From an uncultured Bacteroidales bacterium (GTDB lineage Bacteria > Bacteroidota > Bacteroidia > Bacteroidales > P3), in the NCBI GenBank assembly GCA_900317955.1, contig ONIP01000033.1, positions 1 to 41,581 of the forward strand: DNA of 41,581 bases, read 5' to 3'. This document shows positions 1 to 8,581 of this stretch, piece after piece. Position 1 is the stretch's first letter. Each line of letters begins with the position of its first letter. The position numbers were made by a program, and so were the translations under genes. Below the pieces are notes generated by a model that had not been told where the DNA came from, did no database searches, and saw nothing but the letters and a program-made list of their open reading frames with translations.

Positions 1-361
1 GTAAAAGCATTTTTTTTGTTCATGACCTTTGACTTTGTCAAAGTAACGATAAAATCACGCTTCTGCGTTGGTTCGACCATTAATTTTGTCCATTACGTCC
101 AAAATTTCGGATGAAATTCGACCATTAATTTTGTCCATTAGAGAGCATGTCCGCTAAAAAACCATTAATTTTGTCCATTACACCAAAAAATTGGATTACA
201 CACAGACTAATCTTAAAAAATCAAAGAACAAGCGTTGACAGAATATACTATTACACAAATTTTCACGAATTTACCACCAATGAATTTTTGTGCCATTTAC
301 GGATATTGGTGTTTCAATGTCTGCCAACCCACGTCTTACTCAATGTCATTCTGATATTCGC
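1..361. other. Gene-free left edge with short inverted repeat
   Basis: I see no credible gene here. An AT-rich stretch holds a perfect 7-bp inverted repeat with a 3-nt loop at 27-43 (ctttgac / gtcaaag) and three copies of a 20-bp direct repeat, listed separately. An open frame of about 72 codons at 147-365 runs through two of the repeats, has no family likeness, and I do not call it. The stretch could be the eroded end of a mobile element whose body lies outside the window. Confidence 0.5.
76..180. repeat. Three direct copies of a 20-bp repeat
   Basis: The sequence accattaattttgtccatta occurs exactly at 76-95, 121-140 and 161-180, at offsets of 45 and 40 bp. The first two copies share four more bases on the left (ttcg). 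Several closely spaced subterminal direct repeats are a known feature of the ends of some insertion sequences such as the IS21 family. That would fit, but no transposase is present in the window, so the assignment is inference. Confidence 0.75.
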
Positions 362-480
362 TTAGTCGCTTAATCGCTTAGTCGGTTAATCGGGATTCGG
401 GGACTAACACATTCACACATTCATACATTCATACATTCACACATTTACACATTTACACATTCACACATTCACACATTCAT
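362..480. repeat. Octamer-built spacer, array 1
   Basis: The spacer is made of 8-bp units in one continuous register: ttagtcgc, ttaatcgc, ttagtcgg and ttaatcgg from 362, then gattcggg and gactaaca. From 411 a second unit family, attcacac / attcatac / atttacac, follows. The last partial unit (475-480) runs into the stop codon of the permease gene, which occupies 480-482 on the minus strand. The array lies 3' of that gene. Confidence 0.85.
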
Positions 481-1559
481 TACTGGATTCTGACGCGGGG
501 GTCGAGGAGGCCGTAGAGTATGTCGGTGAGGATGTTGATTGCTATTAGCAGTACACAGATGAAGAGGATGCAGCCCATGACTACGGGGAAGTCGTATTGG
601 TCGAGGCCGTCTACGATGACGATGCCCATGCCTTTCCAGTCGAAGACGTATTCGACGAAGACCGCTCCCGCCAGCAGCCCGGCCAGCCACCCCGAGGCGG
701 AGGTGACAACGGGGTTGAGGGCATTGCGCAGGGCATGATGAAAGATGACGCGCCGGGGGGAGAGCCCCTTGGCGCGCGCAGTGCGGATATAGTCCTGCGA
801 GAGGACTTCGAGCATGCTGTTCTTGGTGAGCTGCGTGAGGGTTGCGAGGGGACGGATGCCCAGCGTGAGGGCGGGGAGGATGAGGTTCTTGAGGTCGAGG
901 TATTCGCCCGTGCCGTAGTCGTCGACGGTATAGAGGTTGCCGAACATGTTGAGGTGGGTCCAGTCGGCAAGGAGGTAGGCAAAGAACCAGGCGATGAGGA
1001 TGGCGGCAAAGAAGGAGGGGAGCGACATGCCCAGGGTGGAGAGGACAAGGGTGAGACGGTCTATCCAACTGTCTTTGTGCAGCGCGGAGACCACCCCGAG
1101 GAGCAGTCCTATAATCAACGCGAAGGTGAGTGCGACAACAGCAAGCAGAGCCGTCTGCGGGAAGGCCGAGGCGATGATTTCGGACACTTTGCGCTTTGAC
1201 TGGTAGCTGCGACGCAGATAGGGGGCTTTCAGCACCACCGATGTGCTTCCTGCCTTGAGAAGCGTTGTGTAGGGGGCGTACTTGGAGCCGTCGAGGAAGA
1301 AGTAGCTGGAGGAATCGGCGTTGTTGTGGAACGAGAGGGGCAGCAGGTCGTTCAGATAGTTGAGGTATTGCAACCCTATGGGTTTGTTGCGGCCAAGGTC
1401 GCGATTGACTATCTCGATGCTTTCGGCATCGGCACGCTGGCCAAGCATCATGCGGGCAGGGTCGCCCGGCAGAATGTTGAACAGGAAGAAGACAAGAGTT
1501 ACCACTCCCAGCAGTACCAGGAGTCCATAAAAGAGCCGTTTTAATGTATAGCGAAGCAC
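480..1559 (-). CDS. ABC transporter permease, OppB/DppB type
   Basis: Inner-membrane permease subunit of a peptide/nickel-type ABC importer, passing substrate from a periplasmic binding protein across the membrane. The 359 residues start with a signal-anchor helix (about 9-30) followed by the family's GDPAR motif at 32-36. Further hydrophobic segments lie near 132-160, 171-198, 225-245, 288-305 and 327-350. The EAA-type loop that contacts the ATPase is at about 259-286 (RTARAKGLSPRRVIFHHALR and following). A periplasmic region of about 90 residues after the first helix is longer than in enteric OppB. No ATPase or binding protein lies in the window, so the substrate is unknown. Octamer arrays flank it on both sides. 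Confidence 0.9.
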   Translation of the reverse strand: MLRYTLKRLFYGLLVLLGVVTLVFFLFNILPGDPARMMLGQRADAESIEIVNRDLGRNKPIGLQYLNYLNDLLPLSFHNNADSSSYFFLDGSKYAPYTTLLKAGSTSVVLKAPYLRRSYQSKRKVSEIIASAFPQTALLAVVALTFALIIGLLLGVVSALHKDSWIDRLTLVLSTLGMSLPSFFAAILIAWFFAYLLADWTHLNMFGNLYTVDDYGTGEYLDLKNLILPALTLGIRPLATLTQLTKNSMLEVLSQDYIRTARAKGLSPRRVIFHHALRNALNPVVTSASGWLAGLLAGAVFVEYVFDWKGMGIVIVDGLDQYDFPVVMGCILFICVLLIAINILTDILYGLLDPRVRIQ

Positions 1560-1562
1560 TTT

Positions 1563-1714
1563 TTGAACGTGTTAATTCGTTAATGTGTTAATTCGTTAGT
1601 CTTTATCTCCCGATTAAACTACTAAACTACTAAGCGATTAAGCTACTAAGCTATTAAGCTACTAAACTACTAAGCGATTAAGCTACTAAGCGAATAAGCG
1701 AATAACCGATTAAT
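1563..1714. repeat. Octamer-built spacer, array 2 (inverted)
   Basis: The complete spacer between the permease start and the tsaB stop reads as 19 units of 8 bp: ttgaacgt, gttaattc, gttaatgt, gttaattc, gttagtct, ttatctcc, then 13 units of the cgattaag / ctactaag family from 1611. It is the reverse complement of the arrangement in arrays 1, 4 and 5. The last unit, cgattaat at 1707-1714, contains the stop codon of tsaB (1710-1712, minus strand). Confidence 0.9.
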
Positions 1715-2405
1715 GCAGCCCTCTGACTACTGATTTCTTGGCGACGAAGTCTTTGAGATAATAGGGTTCGAAATAGGCCACATCTTCGACTTCGTGACGC
1801 TCCAGCTTGTCGAAGGCAAGGGTACGGAGTCCCGACGAGGAAATCAGGAAGGTGTTGTCGTAACGGGCATTGGGATGAACGCCCAGCAAGGGACGTGTCT
1901 TCTCGGCACCGTCGCCGATGAAAGTGACCTCTCCCCTGTCAAGGAATTCATCGTAGATTCCCTGCGTGATGATGTCGGCGGACACACTTTTGAGTTCTTG
2001 GGCGGGGGAAGCATAGACGGCCGTGTAGCACTCCATGCGCCGCGCGTCGATCATGGGGCAGACCATCCCCTTGTAGTCGGGGTGCGAGGCGTAGTACTGT
2101 GCCGCCATACTTTGCAAGGTAGGCACCGAAAGCAGGGGGATATGGAGTGCATAGCAGATGCCTTTGGCGGTGCTGACCCCGATACGCAAACCTGTGTAGC
2201 TGCCAGGCCCCGAGGAGATGCAGACCCCGTCAAGCTGGGAAGGGGCAATACTGCACTGCTCGTAAAGCTGTGCTATGTAGGGCGAGAGTTGCGAGGAGTG
2301 GGCATTGGGCTGGAGGGTGTGCAGTTCGGCAAGAACGCCGTCGCTGTCGGCAAGAGCGACAGAGCAGACGGCCGTGGCGGTTTCTATGAGTAAAAGAGTG
2401 GGCAT
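1710..2405 (-). CDS. tsaB: tRNA threonylcarbamoyladenosine biosynthesis protein TsaB
   Basis: TsaB partners TsaD (with TsaE) in the cytoplasm to transfer the threonylcarbamoyl group to A37 of tRNAs that read ANN codons. It is a catalytically inactive ASKHA-fold paralogue of TsaD that scaffolds it. The 231 residues show the N-terminal phosphate-1-like strand-turn (LLLIETATAVCSVAL, 4-18) and the family signature GPGSYTGLRIG at 66-76. Length matches bacterial TsaB. The gene sits alone between two octamer arrays on the minus strand. No TAnnTTTG promoter was found just upstream, so it may be read from the genes before it. Confidence 0.95.
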   Translation of the reverse strand: MPTLLLIETATAVCSVALADSDGVLAELHTLQPNAHSSQLSPYIAQLYEQCSIAPSQLDGVCISSGPGSYTGLRIGVSTAKGICYALHIPLLSVPTLQSMAAQYYASHPDYKGMVCPMIDARRMECYTAVYASPAQELKSVSADIITQGIYDEFLDRGEVTFIGDGAEKTRPLLGVHPNARYDNTFLISSSGLRTLAFDKLERHEVEDVAYFEPYYLKDFVAKKSVVRGLH

Positions 2406-2408
2406 GTC

Positions 2409-2661
2409 TTGAATGCGTTAATTCGTTAATGTTTGAGTTATTGCTTGAATGTTTGATTGTGTTAATGCTTAAGTGGCTGGCGCAGTCAAATTACTTAAAC
2501 AATAAAGCAATCAGACAATCAAGCAATCAGTATAATTCGTTAGTCCTTTTTGAATGTGTTAATTCGTTAATGTGTTAATTCGTTAGTCTTTGGCTCTCTA
2601 TTAAACGATTAAGCTATTAAGCGACTAAGCTACTAAGCGATTAAGCTACTAAGCGATTAAA
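2409..2661. repeat. Octamer-built spacer, array 3 (inverted, with a third unit family)
   Basis: Spacer between tsaB and the lolA-like gene. From 2409 it reads ttgaatgc, gttaattc, gttaatgt, ttgagtta and further 8-mers. At 2500-2531 a third family appears (caataaag, caatcaga, caatcaag, caatcagt). At 2550-2589 the module ttgaatgt, gttaattc, gttaatgt, gttaattc, gttagtct is repeated. Eight units of the cgattaag / ctactaag family close it at 2598-2661. The register slips only near 2470-2495. Orientation matches array 2. Confidence 0.85.
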
Positions 2662-2670
2662 TTTTTAATT

Positions 2671-3318
2671 CTATCGCATATCTACTATTTCCACGTCTGG
2701 GTGGGTCTTGGGGTTGAAGACGAAGTCGGCATCGGTGGCCTTGGTGTTCTTGAAATTGCTTACGGTATAGACCCCGCGTGATGAATCGTAGTTGTGCTGT
2801 TCCAACTTTTTCAACATGCCCGTTTTGGCCACTATGTAGAGTCTTATCTTATGGAACGGACGTGATTTCATGGGCTGGAGGTCGATAATGGCGGTGCCGT
2901 CCTGCTCTTCGCGTATGTACTTTGCCCGGAACGACTTGTTATATTCAGCCAGAAGGCGGGCAGGATTGGTGATGTCGTCGTCGGCATCGCTCATTGGGTT
3001 GACCACCACCTCTTTGTTGGGCTTGTTGTACTGCCACACGGCTTTGCCGTCGCAATACAGTTCCATGCTGCCGGCCTTGACGCGGTAGCGGGGGGCATTG
3101 TAAAGTACCTCGACTTTCTGCCGGAAAGTCTCTTTCTTGTCGGCATCGAGGTTCACCACGGTAACGGTGAAGCTGACGGTTCCCGACATTTTGGCGGAAG
3201 CCTTCTTGAGTATGGCATTCGCATTCTGGTCGACAGCGCCTTTGTCGGTGTGGGTGAGTTGCGCCGACATTTGCAGTGCGCACAGAAGGGCTATCATCAA
3301 TGCTATGGTTCTCTTCAT
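2671..3318 (-). CDS. LolA-like outer-membrane lipoprotein carrier protein
   Basis: Predicted periplasmic chaperone that shuttles lipoproteins released by LolCDE to the outer membrane. The 215 residues start with a Sec signal peptide (MKRTIALMIALLCALQMSAQ, 1-20). The body has the LolA-type pattern of amphipathic strands, a conserved motif around YNAPRYRVKAG, and a phrase on an unfolded or bare polypeptide (GKAVWQYNKPNKEVVV). It follows folE by 21 nt, so folE and this gene are probably co-transcribed. Bacteroidota often carry several LolA/LolB-like paralogues, so its precise cargo is not certain. Confidence 0.85.
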   Translation of the reverse strand: MKRTIALMIALLCALQMSAQLTHTDKGAVDQNANAILKKASAKMSGTVSFTVTVVNLDADKKETFRQKVEVLYNAPRYRVKAGSMELYCDGKAVWQYNKPNKEVVVNPMSDADDDITNPARLLAEYNKSFRAKYIREEQDGTAIIDLQPMKSRPFHKIRLYIVAKTGMLKKLEQHNYDSSRGVYTVSNFKNTKATDADFVFNPKTHPDVEIVDMR

Positions 3319-3339
3319 GGTTTTTGGGGTATTAGGACT

Positions 3340-3948
3340 TTAATGGAGGTCTACACCAATTATGTGCATAAATTCCTCTCGGGTTTTGGGGTCGTTCATA
3401 AAAGCCCCGGTGAAATCGCTTGTGGTGGTGACGGAGTTCTGTTTCTGCACACCGCGCATGGACATGCACATGTGCTGCGCCTCGATGACCACGGCAACGC
3501 CGAGGGGGTTGAGGGTTTTCTGTATACAATCCTTGATCTGTTTTGTCAAGCGTTCCTGCACTTGGAGGCGGCGGGCGTAGGCATCCACCACTCGCGGTAT
3601 CTTGCTCAGCCCGACGATGGTTCCATTGGGGATATAGGCCACATGGGCCTTCCCTACAAAGGGCACCATGTGGTGCTCGCACAACGAATACAGTTCTATA
3701 TCCTTCACCACCACCATCTGCTTGTAGTCCTCGTGGAACATGGCCGAACGCAAGAGCTCTTCGGGGTCGAGGTCGTAGCCGTTGGTGAAGAAGAGCATGG
3801 CCTTGGCAATGCGCTCGGGCGATTTCAAGAGGCCTTCCCTTTCGGGATCCTCGCCCAGCAGGCGGAGAATCTCTTTATAGTGCTCTGCCAGTTGCTTGAC
3901 GCATTTCTCGTCGTACTGGTCAACTTTTATATATCCTTTTTCTTCCAT
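3340..3948 (-). CDS. folE: GTP cyclohydrolase I
   Basis: Cytoplasmic enzyme that converts GTP to 7,8-dihydroneopterin triphosphate, the first step to tetrahydrofolate (and, through related routes, to queuosine). The 202-residue protein is full length. The zinc ligands are visible: C90 and H93 in SLCEHH (88-93) and C161 in QHMCMSMRG. The substrate-binding region [20 protein letters not shown] is intact. It starts 45 nt after the end of the rlmI-like gene, in a minus-strand run rpe-rlmI-folE-lolA. Confidence 0.97.
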   Translation of the reverse strand: MEEKGYIKVDQYDEKCVKQLAEHYKEILRLLGEDPEREGLLKSPERIAKAMLFFTNGYDLDPEELLRSAMFHEDYKQMVVVKDIELYSLCEHHMVPFVGKAHVAYIPNGTIVGLSKIPRVVDAYARRLQVQERLTKQIKDCIQKTLNPLGVAVVIEAQHMCMSMRGVQKQNSVTTTSDFTGAFMNDPKTREEFMHIIGVDLH

Positions 3949-3993
3949 AGTCTATTGTTATATTTAGTATTCAAAATGGTAGCATTCTTGCAC

Positions 3994-5174
<1,181 letters not shown>

Positions 5175-5178
<4 letters not shown>

Positions 5179-5819
5179 TGCTTCAAATCATGTATGGTCT
5201 GCTGGGGGTTGTCGCTCTTGAAGACGGCGTTGCCCGCCACAAGCACATCGGCACCTGCGTCGAAAAGCAACGGTGCATTCGATGTGTTCACGCCACCGTC
5301 AACCTCTATCAGGCATAAGGGATTCTTCCTGTTGCACAACGCCTTTAGCTGCCGAACCTTCTCGTAAGTGTTTTCGATGAATTTCTGTCCGCCGAAACCG
5401 GGATTCACCGACATCAGCAGCACGACGTCGCACAACTGTATGGTATCCTCAAGCAGGGCTACAGGTGTGCCGGGATTGAGCACCACGCCGCATTTCATGC
5501 CCGCATCCTTGATGGCATGCAACGTGCGGTCGAGATGGATGCAAGCCTCGTAATGCACCGTGAGGATGTCGGCACCCGCCTCCTTGAAATCGTTCACATA
5601 GCGGCCTGGATCCATAATCATCAGATGCACGTCGAGAGGCTTCTTGGCATAGCGTTTGATATGTTTTACAACGGGCTGTCCAAAACTGATGTTGGGCACA
5701 AACATGCCGTCCATCACGTCAACATGCAGCCAGTCGCACTCACTTGCATTCAGCATTTCAATGTCACGGCCCAACTGGCCAAAGTCGGCACTGAGTAACG
5801 AGGGAGATATTAGTTTCAT
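5175..5819 (-). CDS. rpe: Ribulose-phosphate 3-epimerase
   Basis: Pentose-phosphate pathway enzyme interconverting ribulose 5-phosphate and xylulose 5-phosphate in the cytoplasm. The 214-residue TIM barrel is full length. Metal ligands and the acid/base pair are visible: H32 and D34 in LHVDVMDG, H65 in DVHLMI and D174 in VDGGV. The phosphate-binding region includes NPGFGGQKF (139-147) and the final GNAVF segment. It leads an apparent operon with rlmI, folE and the lolA-like gene. Octamer array 4 lies directly upstream, where I found no clear TAnnTTTG promoter. Confidence 0.97.
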
Positions 5820-5836
5820 GATATTAAGTTTTTCGG

Positions 5837-6020
5837 TTAGTCGGTTAATCGCTTATTATCTTAATCGCTTAGTCGGTTATTCGGTTAGTCGCTTAGTCGG
5901 TTAATCGGTTAGTAGCTTAATCGGTTAATAGTTTAGTCGGTTAATTGCTTACTCGCTTTTTAGTTTAATCGGGAGATAAAGACTAACGAATTAACGAATT
6001 AACGAATTAACACATTCATT
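5837..6020. repeat. Octamer-built spacer, array 4
   Basis: Twenty-three consecutive 8-bp units fill almost the whole gap between rpe and the yitT-like gene. They are fifteen ttagtcgg / ttaatcgc type units (5837-5956), tttttagt, ttaatcgg, gagataaa, gactaacg, two of aattaacg, aattaaca and cattcatt. The last unit (6013-6020) shares its final base with the stop codon of the yitT-like gene (6020-6022, minus strand). Same orientation as arrays 1 and 5. Confidence 0.9.
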
Positions 6021-6904
6021 TACAGTTTCAGTTTTTCAAAGTTCTTGCCATAGACGCCTTGGGCCTTCGAGACGGAGATGAAGGCGTTGCCGTCAATGCG
6101 GTGTATTATCTGCATCACATGCGGTTTGTCGGTCTTGTGCACCATCACAATCAGCACCTGGCGGCTCTGGTGGCTATAGCAGCCTTCGGCATCGAGCAAT
6201 GTGGCTCCGCGTCCCACCTCCTGTGTTATCGCGTCGCCAATCTCTTTGTTCTTCTGCGAGAACACCAGTATCTGATAGGACTGCTTGTTGCCGTCCAGCA
6301 CCATGTCAAGCACGTAGGTCATGGTAACCATCACGATGTAGCCGAACACCACGTTCTCAATCTTGTGCGACACAAAGAATGAGCTACCGATAATGAAAAT
6401 ATCCAAATACATAATCACCTTGCCCGGAGATATGTTGTAATATTTGCTCACTATCAAGGCAATAATATCGGTGCCGCCGCTGTTGCCGCCCATGGCAAAC
6501 GTCATGCCAATGCCGCCGCCGCAAAGGGCGCCGCCGATAATGGCACACATAAAACCACCAAACTGGCTCACGTCGAAGAGCGTCTCTACATGCAGCACCT
6601 GCTGCCAAAGTATGAAGCAGAGCGACGACATCACGATTCCATAGATGGTGTTGGCACCGAACTTCGACCCCAACATCTTGAAACCCACAAGCACCAAGAC
6701 GGCGTTGATAACCAGATTCATCACACCGATGGGAATGTGCAGCCCAACGGCATAATACAACACCGACGAGATACCGCTCACCCCGCCGCCGACAATCTTG
6801 GCAGGCAGCATCACCGCCGCCCATCCAAACGTATAAATCAAAATACCCAGCGTTATCACCAAGTACGAAATAATAACATGCTGTTTCTTCTTAAAAATCT
6901 GCAT
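6020..6904 (-). CDS. YitT family membrane protein (DUF161 + DUF2179)
   Basis: Integral inner-membrane protein of the YitT family, whose biochemical role is not established. The 294 residues contain about five to six hydrophobic helices in the first 200 residues, including a glycine-rich GGNSGGTDIIALIVSKYYN segment typical of the family. The soluble C-terminal DUF2179 domain covers about 215-290 (GRGATLLDAEGCYSHQ to VYGKNF). Length is normal. It stands between octamer arrays 4 and 5. No obvious own promoter was seen. Confidence 0.9.
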   Translation of the reverse strand: MQIFKKKQHVIISYLVITLGILIYTFGWAAVMLPAKIVGGGVSGISSVLYYAVGLHIPIGVMNLVINAVLVLVGFKMLGSKFGANTIYGIVMSSLCFILWQQVLHVETLFDVSQFGGFMCAIIGGALCGGGIGMTFAMGGNSGGTDIIALIVSKYYNISPGKVIMYLDIFIIGSSFFVSHKIENVVFGYIVMVTMTYVLDMVLDGNKQSYQILVFSQKNKEIGDAITQEVGRGATLLDAEGCYSHQSRQVLIVMVHKTDKPHVMQIIHRIDGNAFISVSKAQGVYGKNFEKLKL

Positions 6905-6936
6905 ATATCGTCCTGTTTATTAGATTTGATATTTTG

Positions 6937-7104
6937 TTATTAGCTTAATCGGTTAGTCGCTTAATCGGTTAGTCGCTTAGTCGCTTAATCGGTTAGTCGC
7001 TTAGTCGGTTATTAGTTTAATCGCTTAATCGGGATTCGAGGACTAACGAATTAAAGCATTCAAGGACTAACGAATTAACGAATTAACGAGTTAACGAATT
7101 CAAA
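6937..7104. repeat. Octamer-built spacer, array 5
   Basis: Twenty-one consecutive 8-bp units: ttattagc, then ttaatcgg / ttagtcgc alternations to 7032, then gattcgag, gactaacg, aattaaag, cattcaag, gactaacg, aattaacg, aattaacg, agttaacg and aattcaaa. The last unit (7097-7104) contains the stop codon of the YggS-family gene (7100-7102, minus strand). Orientation matches arrays 1 and 4. Confidence 0.9.
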
Positions 7105-7786
7105 TGTCATTCACCGCTACGCCGTAGTCCCTTGCGCCGAAAATAGTACTTCCCACACGCACCATCGTGCTCCCCTCCTCCATGGCGATGTCGTAGTCGT
7201 GCGACATGCCCATCGAGATCTCTTTAAACTCGGGGTGCCCTTTGAAATAAGTCTCGGCCAGTCTGTCTCGGTATTCGCGCAACGTGCGGAACTCCTTTCG
7301 CACCAGCTCGCGGTCAGTGGTGTTTGTGGCCATGCCCATCACACCCACAATCCGCACATGCTCCATCGCGGCATACTCGGGCGACTCGAGCAGGGCCTTC
7401 GCCTCCTCCATGTCCAAACCGAACTTGGTCTCCTCGGTGGCGATGTGGAATTGCAGCAGGCAGTCTATCACCCTGTCGTGCTTACGCGCCTCTTTCTCCA
7501 CAGCCTCCAGCACAGTCAGACTGTCGATGCTGTGAATCATACGCACGTAGGCAGCAATATATTTGACCTTGTTAGTCTGCAAATGGCCAATAAAATGCCA
7601 TTCAATATCCTCGGGCAGCACGGCATGTTTGTCGCGCATTTCCAAGGCTTTGTTTTCGCCAAACAGGCGTTGACCGGCGTCGTAGGCTTCCTGAAGGTCT
7701 TCTACAGGCTTGGTCTTCGACACCGCTATCAGCCGCACCCCGTCTTTCAAGGTCGACTGCACTTTTAATATATTATCTCTTATCAT
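7100..7786 (-). CDS. YggS family pyridoxal phosphate homeostasis protein
   Basis: PLP-binding protein of the YggS/PLPBP family, which keeps vitamin B6 and amino-acid pools balanced; no enzymatic turnover is known for the family. The 228 residues form the alanine-racemase-type TIM barrel. The PLP Schiff-base lysine is K24 in SKTKP (23-27). The family motifs FGENKALEM and WHFIGHLQTNKVK, and the C-terminal phosphate-binding SMGMSHDYDIAMEEGSTMVR, are all present. Its stop codon lies inside octamer array 5. It is the first gene of the minus-strand run that ends at the left edge. Confidence 0.95.
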   Translation of the reverse strand: MIRDNILKVQSTLKDGVRLIAVSKTKPVEDLQEAYDAGQRLFGENKALEMRDKHAVLPEDIEWHFIGHLQTNKVKYIAAYVRMIHSIDSLTVLEAVEKEARKHDRVIDCLLQFHIATEETKFGLDMEEAKALLESPEYAAMEHVRIVGVMGMATNTTDRELVRKEFRTLREYRDRLAETYFKGHPEFKEISMGMSHDYDIAMEEGSTMVRVGSTIFGARDYGVAVNDI

Positions 7787-8581
7787 ATCAACTATTATAA
7801 CGCAAAACGCGCCCCAATATTATTGCCCCCGCAAATTTTCTTCCAAAAAAAATATTTAACCTAAATCACAGCTCAACTTAATAAGGAATTAAAGAATCAA
7901 ATCATTAGTAAGTTATATAATATCAACTTATATGTCATGCATTGATTTACGAAGGCTTGCGTGTGCCAAAGGCACACAATCCTATTAACCCCGCACTAAA
8001 CACCGTAGGTGTGCAGTGTGGGGATACTGTGCTCATCTCCATGCGTGTCGAAGACACGCCACAATATGACAATCAACAAAGTAGCGTGCCTTCGGCACGC
8101 AGTATTAGGGTATCTGTCCCTACCCCACACGGCACTTCGCTTCGTGTGGGGTTAATAGAATTACGTGCTTTCAGCACGTTTATCGGACACTAATAAAATT
8201 TGCAGATAGTATTCAAAAATCCTACCCAAAAAAGATAGTTTTTTGAAAATCATCTCACATTTTCACCTTCATAATTCAAAACAAACAATACGTTTGCACT
8301 CAATTCTCTTTATACTAGTTGTATTATTCGATTCTTATATCACTCTTGCTCCACAATTGTTTTGAACTGTCAAAGTGTAAGACGGGCATGAAACATGCGT
8401 TGCTCCAGTGCGGAGGTGGCGGAGGTTGACTTTTGCGGCGGCCTGCTACGGAGGTTTTTGCTGCTGGGGACAATAAAACGGGCAAAGAAACGTTATGGGA
8501 ATCAAAGACGGGGACGAAGGGGTATTGGATGCACCCTCTCCCACCCGAGTTAAAACAATAACATAATAAGCATAAAGCCCT
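7787..8581. other. Gene-free 795-bp region between divergent genes
   Basis: This stretch separates the divergent YggS-family and DUF853 genes. It holds, from left to right, an AT-rich part, a hairpin array at 7961-8179 (listed separately), another AT-rich part, and a GC-richer block at about 8380-8530. That block includes a 13-codon frame at 8388-8429 (MKHALLQCGGGGG). I found no TAnnTTTG box at a convincing distance from either flanking gene, and open frames here look like chance. Confidence 0.6.
7961..8179. repeat. Array of six hairpins
   Basis: Six inverted repeats are packed in 219 bp. They are gtgtgcc-aaa-ggcacac (7961-7977); an outer stem 7989-7997/8015-8023 enclosing cacc-gta-ggtg (8001-8011); gcgtgtc-gaa-gacacgc (8043-8059); gcgtgcc-ttc-ggcacgc (8084-8100); a 9-bp stem 8123-8131/8143-8151; and acgtgct-ttc-agcacgt (8163-8179). 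Four are perfect 7-bp stems with 3-nt loops. They resemble REP-type palindromic units, but no RAYT transposase is present in the window. Confidence 0.85.

Noticed and set aside
147..365. 72-codon frame through the repeats at the left edge
   Set aside because: It has no recognisable domain, no promoter, and is partly made of the 20-bp repeats.
7961..8179. CRISPR-like array
   Set aside because: The units are palindromes of different sequence with irregular spacing and no constant repeat or spacer length; no cas genes are near.
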